Origin: JBNJEL01 sp051745835
Lineage (GTDB): Bacteria > Bacillota > Halanaerobiia > Halobacteroidales > Acetohalobiaceae
DNA: 12,841 nucleotides
Reading direction: 5' to 3'
NCBI GenBank assembly: GCA_051745835.1
Contig: JBNJEL010000055.1
Location: 1 to 12,841 of the forward strand
The translations under genes were made by a program, and so were the position numbers. Positions 8,084 to 12,841 of the stretch are shown in pieces; positions within the stretch are counted from its first letter, which is position 1, and every line of letters starts with the position of its first letter. The notes below the pieces were generated by a model. The model was not told where the DNA came from. It ran no database searches and saw only the letters and a list, made by a program, of their open reading frames with translations.

Positions 8084-8137
8084 ATTATCTCAAGCTTATG
8101 TTACAACAATTTTATAATCAGGTTAACACTATGTTAA
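8084..8137 (-). promoter_or_regulatory. Pho-type promoter of the response regulator gene
   Basis: Hexamers in reading direction are TTAACA (8132-8137), TTAACC (8121-8126), ATAAAA (8110-8115) and GTAACA (8099-8104), again exactly 11 bp apart. The -10 is GATAAT (8084-8089), 9 bp from the array, the same geometry as at pstS. The predicted leader is about 24 nt. The array suggests positive autoregulation. It begins within 12 bp of the stop codon of the upstream c-di-GMP gene, and no terminator is seen between them. Confidence 0.82.
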
Positions 8138-8148
8138 AATTTTATTTA

Positions 8149-10419
8149 TTAACCATTAATTAAATAATTGCTGCCCTCTAATTTCTTAACCTCATCCTTA
8201 AGCTGAGCCGCAACCTTACCGACCGCAAAAGAATCATCCAACTCATACTCTGCGGTAGTAACTACAGCTATCGAAACAGTAGGTTGTTCAGGCTCTTCTA
8301 ATTCCTTATCTACAATTAGTTCTTTGACCTTGCTTTCATACTGCTCTATTATTTTTTTAGCTATTTGCTCCACCTCACTTAGTTCAGTCATCACAATAAA
8401 GTCATCACCACCAATATGTCCCACAAAATCCTCCTTATTACTGATATCAATTAAGATCTCAGCCACTAATTCAATCACTCGATCTCCACACTCAAAACCG
8501 TACTGATCATTAAACTTTTTAAAATTATCAAGGTCAATATACATAATTGCTAACTTTAGATTACCGCCTAACATCCGATCTAAACGCTGCTGAATAAGAG
8601 AATTCCCCGGTAGTCCTGTTAGGGGATTTAAATTTTGAGCTACATCTAGCTGTAATTTAGTAATCTTTTCTAATAGCCGCTGAATAGATACCGTTCCATA
8701 ATATTGATTATCCTTACTAACAATAATATAATTATATACTTTCTCATGCTCTCGACTCATTGCCTTTCTCGATACTTCCTCTAGAGTTTCTTCAGCATCA
8801 ACAATCAGTGGATTCTTGTCCATAATTAACTCAACAGGTCGCTCCATAAATAGGGAAACCCCAAAGCGCTTACCTAGTTTATAATAAAGCTCATCTTTCA
8901 TCAATAGCCCTAAAGGCTGATGATGCTTATTAAGAACTACTATCCCCTTCAAATGACGATCCTGTTCAAAATATTCTACTGCCTTTTCCACTAAATCATC
9001 CTGCTGTAAAGTAGCTTCTGCCCGGGCAATATTCTTAATTTCTAAACTATCAATAGTAAATTTATTCTCTAATTCTTCATTCTTCCAGTTAATAAATCGT
9101 TTTAATTTAGCTCCAATCGGCTGGTCTGTAGGTTGAGGATGCTGAATTAAGTAACCTTGCCCATAATCAACTCCTAATTCAATCAATTTCTCTAACTCAT
9201 CATAAGTTTCTATCCCCTCAGCTATCACCTTAGCATCTATCCGGTGAGCAAAACTGATCAAAGCCTCAATTAAAGATTCTTTAGTTGCCCTAAAGTTAAT
9301 CTCCTTAATTAGAGACATATCTAACTTAATACAGCGTGGACAGAGTTCAGAGATAGTCTGTAAGTTAGCATAACCTGCTCCTACATCATCTATAGTAACC
9401 TGATATCCCTGTTCATAGTAATGATTGAGTATCTTACGAAAAAGCTTAAAGTTAGAGATAGCAGTCTTCTCTGTTACCTCGAAGACTATATCCTCTTTTT
9501 CAATCCCTAAATCAGAAATTACCTGTTGAGTGACACCTTTTTGGAAGTCATCTGATTTCATAACCTCCGGACTAACGTTAATAAATAACTTCTCATCCTC
9601 TATAAATGGTTCTGCCTTAATTAAGGACTTCTTACGGCAGAGACGTTCTAATTCCAACAACATATCCGTCTGTTTAGCTAAACTAAATAACCGCTCTGGA
9701 TTCTCTAACTCACTTTTCTCTGGACCGCGAGTTAAAGCCTCATAACCTATCTTCTTACCAGTCTGTAAAGAGATAATCGGCTGGAAAACGATCTTAATCT
9801 GTTCTCGATTAATTATCTCCTCTAAAGTCCTCTTGCTTTTTAACCATTCTTGATACTTTTTATCCTTAGCTTGTTTATTTACTTTTTTTATTGCTTTATA
9901 AATAGCACTCTCCACTCGATTAACTTCCTTAGCGTCTATTACTGTATAACCAAAGTATAACTGTAATTTTTGATCAATATAATTTAATTCATTTAATCTA
10001 TTTTCAGTCTCACTCTTAATTCGATTAGCAATAATCCCCAGTGATTTCTCTGCTTGTTGAATTTGATCTTCTAAATCAGCTAAAAAGATAATAAAATCAT
10101 CTCCACCACGGTTACTAATTCCAATCTTATCTTGGGAACGCAACAAATTATTTGAGATATCCTGTAGAATGTCAGTAATACTAATTAAGATCTTTTCACA
10201 CATCCTATAACCATACTGCTCCTCAATCTGACTAAAATTAACAATATCTAAACAGATAACTCCTACATTTTTCTGTTGACGCTTTAAATATTTATGAAGT
10301 TGATTATAATATGAAGGAACAATAGGTAAACCAGTTAATCTATCGGTAGCAAGTTTATAATTTCCAATATCAAATTTAGTCAACAACTCATTTGCAGCAT
10401 CTTTAATTACCTCTAACAT
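8149..10419 (-). CDS. Cyclic-di-GMP turnover protein: GGDEF-EAL-CBS-CBS-GGDEF
   Basis: A soluble protein of 756 residues with no membrane segment. GGDEF-1 (about 27-165) has GGDDF at 105-109 but DIVNFSQIEE in place of the DxDxFKxxND substrate motif, so it is probably inactive or regulatory. The EAL domain (about 205-435) keeps its metal and catalytic residues: EAL 227-229, N281, E314 (EVTE), DD 344-345, K365, E401 (AEGIE) and Q421, which predicts c-di-GMP phosphodiesterase activity. Two CBS motifs (about 464-589) may bind adenine nucleotides. GGDEF-2 (about 600-756) has an intact DLDNFKKFND at 629-638 and GGDDF at 670-674, so diguanylate cyclase activity is plausible. The frame opens at TTG 10476, but that codon lies inside a hairpin and has no ribosome binding site. 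The ATG at 10419 follows AGGAGG by 12 nt, so the start is fairly but not fully certain. A Pho-type promoter lies 127 nt upstream. Confidence 0.92.
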   Translation of the reverse strand: MLEVIKDAANELLTKFDIGNYKLATDRLTGLPIVPSYYNQLHKYLKRQQKNVGVICLDIVNFSQIEEQYGYRMCEKILISITDILQDISNNLLRSQDKIGISNRGGDDFIIFLADLEDQIQQAEKSLGIIANRIKSETENRLNELNYIDQKLQLYFGYTVIDAKEVNRVESAIYKAIKKVNKQAKDKKYQEWLKSKRTLEEIINREQIKIVFQPIISLQTGKKIGYEALTRGPEKSELENPERLFSLAKQTDMLLELERLCRKKSLIKAEPFIEDEKLFINVSPEVMKSDDFQKGVTQQVISDLGIEKEDIVFEVTEKTAISNFKLFRKILNHYYEQGYQVTIDDVGAGYANLQTISELCPRCIKLDMSLIKEINFRATKESLIEALISFAHRIDAKVIAEGIETYDELEKLIELGVDYGQGYLIQHPQPTDQPIGAKLKRFINWKNEELENKFTIDSLEIKNIARAEATLQQDDLVEKAVEYFEQDRHLKGIVVLNKHHQPLGLLMKDELYYKLGKRFGVSLFMERPVELIMDKNPLIVDAEETLEEVSRKAMSREHEKVYNYIIVSKDNQYYGTVSIQRLLEKITKLQLDVAQNLNPLTGLPGNSLIQQRLDRMLGGNLKLAIMYIDLDNFKKFNDQYGFECGDRVIELVAEILIDISNKEDFVGHIGGDDFIVMTELSEVEQIAKKIIEQYESKVKELIVDKELEEPEQPTVSIAVVTTAEYELDDSFAVGKVAAQLKDEVKKLEGSNYLING

Positions 10420-10453
10420 CTCCTGCTTTAACCTCCTTTGATTATTTAATTTG

Positions 10454-10490
10454 ATATATAAAACCCAGCTTATCAATATAACAAGCTGGG
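10454..10490 (-). promoter_or_regulatory. Terminator-like hairpin in the c-di-GMP gene leader (possible attenuator)
   Basis: On the minus strand CCCAGCTT pairs with AAGCTGGG (8 bp, 11-nt loop; + strand 10464-10490) and is followed by TTTTATATAT, the form of an intrinsic terminator. It lies between the predicted transcription start (about 10539) and the ATG at 10419, so it cannot be the end of an upstream gene; adh has its own terminator further up. A second pairing is possible: AACAAGC near the 5' end of the leader (10530-10536) can pair with GCTTGTT (10480-10486), which covers the first arm of the hairpin. Confidence 0.55.
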
Positions 10491-10545
10491 CTCCGAAAAT
10501 TAATAAATTCCACTATTATAACTCTTATTGCTTGTTGCTAAATAT

Positions 10546-10599
10546 AGTATACCATCATACTTTTACTAAATAATTAAATGAATGTTAAATTTATGTTAA
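10546..10599 (-). promoter_or_regulatory. Pho-type promoter of the c-di-GMP gene
   Basis: Hexamers in reading direction are TTAACA (10594-10599), TTAACA (10583-10588), TTAATT (10572-10577) and GTAAAA (10561-10566), exactly 11 bp apart. The -10 is TATACT (10546-10551), 9 bp beyond the array, the same geometry as at pstS. The distal 18 bp, TTAACATAAATTTAACAT, is identical to the distal part of the pstS array. Predicted transcription starts at an A near 10539, leaving a leader of about 120 nt. Confidence 0.8.
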
Positions 10600-10630
10600 A
10601 ATATGTATCTGAGGATGCAATCTTCTAAAA

Positions 10631-10662
10631 ATAAAAAAAGCAGGACCAAACAAGTCCTGCTT
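10631..10662 (-). terminator. Intrinsic terminator of the alcohol dehydrogenase gene
   Basis: On the minus strand AAGCAGGAC pairs perfectly with GTCCTGCTT around a 7-nt loop (10638-10662), followed by an uninterrupted T tract (TTTTTTTATTTTT). It lies 11 nt past the stop codon at 10673. This is the strongest terminator in the window and isolates adh from the c-di-GMP gene. Confidence 0.93.
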
Positions 10663-10672
10663 CAAAACTAAA

Positions 10673-11818
10673 CTATTGATTATTGTTAAAAGCTGCTTGA
10701 TAGATCTCTTTCATATCCGTTACAGTTGGTTCGGCAGGATTAGTCAAGGTACATGGATCATCTTTAGCATTAGCCGACATTCGATCTAAAATTGCTTCAA
10801 AATCTGATTCACTAAAGTCAGCACCATCAATCTCAGCAAAAGAAGCTGGAATATCTAACTGTTGATTCAACTCTCTTACTGCCTCAGCTAAATTATCTAT
10901 ACCTAAAGCAGCTTCAATCTCTGCAAACTTATCTCTAGCTGAATCATAATTAAATTCAATTACATAGGGCATAAGAATTGCATTAGCTAAACCATGTGTA
11001 ATCTCCAACTCTCCACCAATCTTATGTGCTAAACTATGCACAATTCCTAATGAAGCATTAGAGAAAGCCATTCCTGCAATAGTAGAAGCATTATGCATCT
11101 TCTCTCGGGCGGTAATATCATCACTATCTTGATAAGCTTGAGGTAAGTAATCAAAGACTAATTTGATTGCTTCTAAAGCCAACGCATCAGTATAATCACT
11201 AGCATTAGTAGAAGTGAACGCTTCCACAGCATGAGCTAAGACATCCATTCCTGTATTAGCAGTTACTTGTGGGGGCATCGTTGCTGGTAAGTTAGGGTCA
11301 ATAATCGCCGCATCAGGAATTAGTTCTGGAGAGACGATAGGATACTTAATCTTTTCTTCTGTATCCGTAATTACTGAAAAAGCAGTAATCTCTGAACCAG
11401 TACCACTTGTTGATGGAACAGCTATAAAGTGTGCTTTTCGTCTTAATTCAGGCATAGAATTAACCTCAATTATATCATCAAATTCTAACTCTGGGTACTC
11501 ATAAAAAGCCCACATTACCTTAGCAGCATCCATTGTAGAGCCGCCACCTAAAGCTACTACTAACTCCGGCTGAAAGTCTAACATTACCTCTTTACCGCGT
11601 AGTACAGTCTTAACTGATGGATTGGGTTCTACACCGTCTATAACTTCCACTTCAGCTCCAGCTGTTTCTAACTTCTCAATAGCCTGAGCTAAGAAGCCTA
11701 ACTCTTCCATAACTCCTTCGTCAGTCACAACCACTACTCGTCTATAATCAATATCAGTTAAATAGTCTAAAGCACCTGCTTCAAAATGAATCTCCGGTGG
11801 AATTAAAAATGAATTCAT
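10673..11818 (-). CDS. Iron-containing alcohol dehydrogenase
   Basis: A group III (Fe-dependent) alcohol dehydrogenase of 381 residues, full length. It has the NAD(P)-binding GGGSTMDAAKVMW near residues 94-106, the family signature AVPSTSGTGSE near 135-145, and the metal-site residues in TGMDVLAHAVEAF, GIVHSLAHKIGG and THGLANAI. It should interconvert an aldehyde and an alcohol with NAD(P)H in the cytoplasm. The sequence EVNSMPELRRKAHFIAVPSTSGTGSE is close to the dehydrogenase half of AdhE, so ethanol or a similar short alcohol is a reasonable but unproven product. The frame opens at GTG 11827, which overlaps the ribosome binding site; the ATG at 11818 lies about 8 nt after AAAGGAG and is chosen. 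It is a single-gene unit with its own promoter and terminator, and it has no Pho-type array. Confidence 0.94.
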   Translation of the reverse strand: MNSFLIPPEIHFEAGALDYLTDIDYRRVVVVTDEGVMEELGFLAQAIEKLETAGAEVEVIDGVEPNPSVKTVLRGKEVMLDFQPELVVALGGGSTMDAAKVMWAFYEYPELEFDDIIEVNSMPELRRKAHFIAVPSTSGTGSEITAFSVITDTEEKIKYPIVSPELIPDAAIIDPNLPATMPPQVTANTGMDVLAHAVEAFTSTNASDYTDALALEAIKLVFDYLPQAYQDSDDITAREKMHNASTIAGMAFSNASLGIVHSLAHKIGGELEITHGLANAILMPYVIEFNYDSARDKFAEIEAALGIDNLAEAVRELNQQLDIPASFAEIDGADFSESDFEAILDRMSANAKDDPCTLTNPAEPTVTDMKEIYQAAFNNNQ

Positions 11819-11884
11819 CACTAACACTCCTTTAAGTTTAAGTATTAAATAATTAATCGCTAATTAATATCTATGACACTTAAA

Positions 11885-11913
11885 ATTATATAGTAGTAGA
11901 CTAATTCTGTAAA
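11885..11913 (-). promoter_or_regulatory. Sigma-A type promoter of the alcohol dehydrogenase gene
   Basis: TTTACA (+ strand 11908-11913) and a perfect TATAAT (11885-11890) are separated by exactly 17 bp. They lie about 67 nt upstream of the adh ATG. Unlike the four Pho-type promoters in this window, it has a near-consensus -35 and so should not need an activator. Confidence 0.8.
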
Positions 11914-11935
11914 GTATGCACTTTTTTTGTTAGAT

Positions 11936-11953
11936 AGTTACTTCAAGGTAACT
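11936..11953 (-). repeat. Inverted repeat upstream of the adh promoter (possible operator)
   Basis: AGTTAC and GTAACT flank a 6-nt centre, 22 bp upstream of the adh -35. On the minus strand it is followed by an A-run and on the plus strand by mixed sequence, so it is not a terminator in either direction. It could bind a regulator of adh or be chance in AT-rich DNA. It does not match the TTGTGA-type Rex operator. Confidence 0.3.
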
Positions 11954-12025
11954 TAGGAACAGATTTAGAAGTCTTAAACCTATTATTGACCAACTTATTT
12001 ACAAATATGTAGTTACAATCAGCTG

Positions 12026-12733
12026 TTAATTAGAGTTAAATATTCGAGGATCATCAGTCATAATGCCATCCACGCCCCACGCAATTAAATCTTCGATAAC
12101 AGCTAGCTGATTGACTGTCCAAACATTAATAAAGTAATCACAAGAATGTATCTCTTCTACTAACTGCTCTGAAATAGCTAGATAATGAGGATGAATTCCA
12201 TCAGCAAAAGCCGCTTCAATTAGCTTAGTTGGTTGAATAGGTAAAGAAGTAATTAAGATAGCAGTCTGTAAAGTAGAATCAACCCGATAAACTTCCCTAA
12301 TCAAACGATGATTGAAAGAAGAGATAATTACCTCCGACTTAAAATTTTTAGCTTCCAATAAGTCAATTAGTCTATTAATCACTAACTGGGGATTATTAAT
12401 TTGAGGTTTCAATTCAATATTAAGCTTCACTCTTCCTCTTATTAGCCGAATTACCTCACGCAAAGTAGGGATTTGCTCTTGATGAAACTCTGAACCAAAC
12501 CAACTACCAAAGTTGATCTGCTTTAACTCTGCTAATTTCAAGTTGGAGATCTGATCATCGATTCCTAATAACCGCATTAAATTATTATCGTGACAGACCA
12601 CCAAATACTGATCTGCAGTTAGCTGTAGATCTAATTCAATCATATCAACGCCTAACTCTACTGCCTTCTTAAAGCTAGCCATAGTATTCTCTGGAGCTAA
12701 AGCTTTAGCTCCGCGATGACCTATTTTTAACAT
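12026..12733 (-). CDS. Glycerophosphodiester phosphodiesterase (cytoplasmic, GDPD family)
   Basis: A TIM-barrel phosphodiesterase of 235 residues that hydrolyses glycerophosphodiesters to glycerol-3-phosphate and an alcohol. The motifs are complete: HRGA with catalytic H6/R7, PENT at 14-17, metal ligands E33 and D35 (IELDLQ), H48 (VVCHDN), E107 (LNIELKP), and the closing WTVN and GIMTDDPR. There is no signal peptide, so it acts in the cytoplasm on imported or turned-over lipid head-group diesters, like UgpQ, rather than as a secreted GlpQ. The ATG at 12733 follows AGGGGGGAG closely. A Pho-type array lies upstream, and GDPD genes are known Pho regulon members in other bacteria. No transporter gene is visible beside it in this window. 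The 198 bp between it and adh holds the adh promoter and no convincing terminator. Confidence 0.94.
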   Translation of the reverse strand: MLKIGHRGAKALAPENTMASFKKAVELGVDMIELDLQLTADQYLVVCHDNNLMRLLGIDDQISNLKLAELKQINFGSWFGSEFHQEQIPTLREVIRLIRGRVKLNIELKPQINNPQLVINRLIDLLEAKNFKSEVIISSFNHRLIREVYRVDSTLQTAILITSLPIQPTKLIEAAFADGIHPHYLAISEQLVEEIHSCDYFINVWTVNQLAVIEDLIAWGVDGIMTDDPRIFNSN

Positions 12734-12764
12734 CTTCTCTCCCCCCTACTATGATGTTAAATGT

Positions 12765-12818
12765 AATATAACACTCTATTCTTACTAAATAATTAACTAA
12801 ATATTAAATTTAGGTCAA
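12765..12818 (-). promoter_or_regulatory. Pho-type promoter of the phosphodiesterase gene (degenerate array)
   Basis: Hexamers in reading direction are TTGACC (12813-12818), TTAATA (12802-12807), TTAATT (12791-12796) and GTAAGA (12780-12785), spaced exactly 11 bp. A TATATT -10 (12765-12770) lies 9 bp beyond. The repeats are weaker than in the other three arrays, but the block TTACTAAATAATTAA (+ strand 12782-12796) is identical to one in the c-di-GMP gene array. The distal TTGACC could also serve as part of a separate element. The predicted leader is about 25 nt. Confidence 0.6.
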
Positions 12819-12841
12819 TAAATTATTAAGTTAGGGCAATT

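Noticed and set aside
10420..10476. TTG at 10476 as the start of the c-di-GMP protein, adding a hydrophobic N-terminus (ISWVLYIKL)
   Set aside because: The codon lies in the loop of the leader hairpin with no ribosome binding site, whereas AGGAGG precedes the ATG at 10419.
10420..10545. c-di-GMP riboswitch in front of the c-di-GMP gene
   Set aside because: The conserved core sequences of the c-di-GMP-I and -II classes are not present; only a hairpin with a T tract and a short alternative pairing is seen.
10673..11818. Alcohol dehydrogenase as a fragment of a broken bifunctional AdhE
   Set aside because: It has its own promoter, ribosome binding site and terminator, and the normal length for a stand-alone Fe-ADH. 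The upstream 198 bp holds no aldehyde dehydrogenase remnant.
11954..12025. Terminator after the phosphodiesterase gene
   Set aside because: Only weak 6-bp pairings without a T tract were found; none is convincing.

Overview
The window is a stretch of chromosome from an anaerobic, low-GC, Firmicutes-type bacterium. Every gene I can support lies on the minus strand. AT-rich codon use, strong AGGAGG-type ribosome binding sites, TTG/GTG starts in some genes, an iron-containing alcohol dehydrogenase and a PhoH-like/HlyD-like/YggS neighbourhood fit a clostridial or halanaerobial organism. The exact genus cannot be read from the sequence.

Read in the direction of transcription (right to left), the layout is as follows. 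(1) 12.7-12.0 kb: a cytoplasmic glycerophosphodiester phosphodiesterase. (2) 11.8-10.67 kb: an Fe-type alcohol dehydrogenase with its own clear promoter and strong terminator. (3) 10.4-8.15 kb: a large soluble cyclic-di-GMP protein with the order GGDEF-EAL-CBS-CBS-GGDEF, preceded by a 120-nt leader that contains a terminator-like hairpin. (4) 8.05-7.34 kb: a PhoB/PhoP-type response regulator with no histidine kinase beside it. (5) 7.23-2.99 kb: a complete pstS-pstC-pstA-pstB-phoU phosphate uptake operon ending in a terminator. (6) 2.87-0 kb: a second gene group with a membrane-anchored HlyD-like protein, a PIN-PhoH ATPase, and the start of a YggS-type PLP-homeostasis protein cut by the window edge.

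The main result is a shared promoter architecture. Four promoters (pstS, the response regulator, the c-di-GMP protein and the phosphodiesterase) each carry four TTAACA-like hexamers at exactly 11-bp intervals. In each, the array ends 9 bp upstream of a -10 hexamer. This matches what is known of PhoP/PhoB-activated promoters, which carry tandem 6-bp repeats on one helix face between about -60 and -20. The arrays in front of pstS and the c-di-GMP gene share an identical 18-bp core. The c-di-GMP and phosphodiesterase arrays share an identical 15-bp block. The alcohol dehydrogenase instead has an ordinary TTTACA-N17-TATAAT promoter and no such array.

My reading is that the window holds a compact Pho regulon. 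Phosphate limitation would activate the regulator (autoregulation), high-affinity Pi uptake (pst), phosphodiester scavenging (GDPD) and, less usually, a bifunctional c-di-GMP turnover enzyme. Phosphate status would thereby feed into c-di-GMP signalling. The arrays are visible in the sequence; regulation by this particular regulator is inferred.
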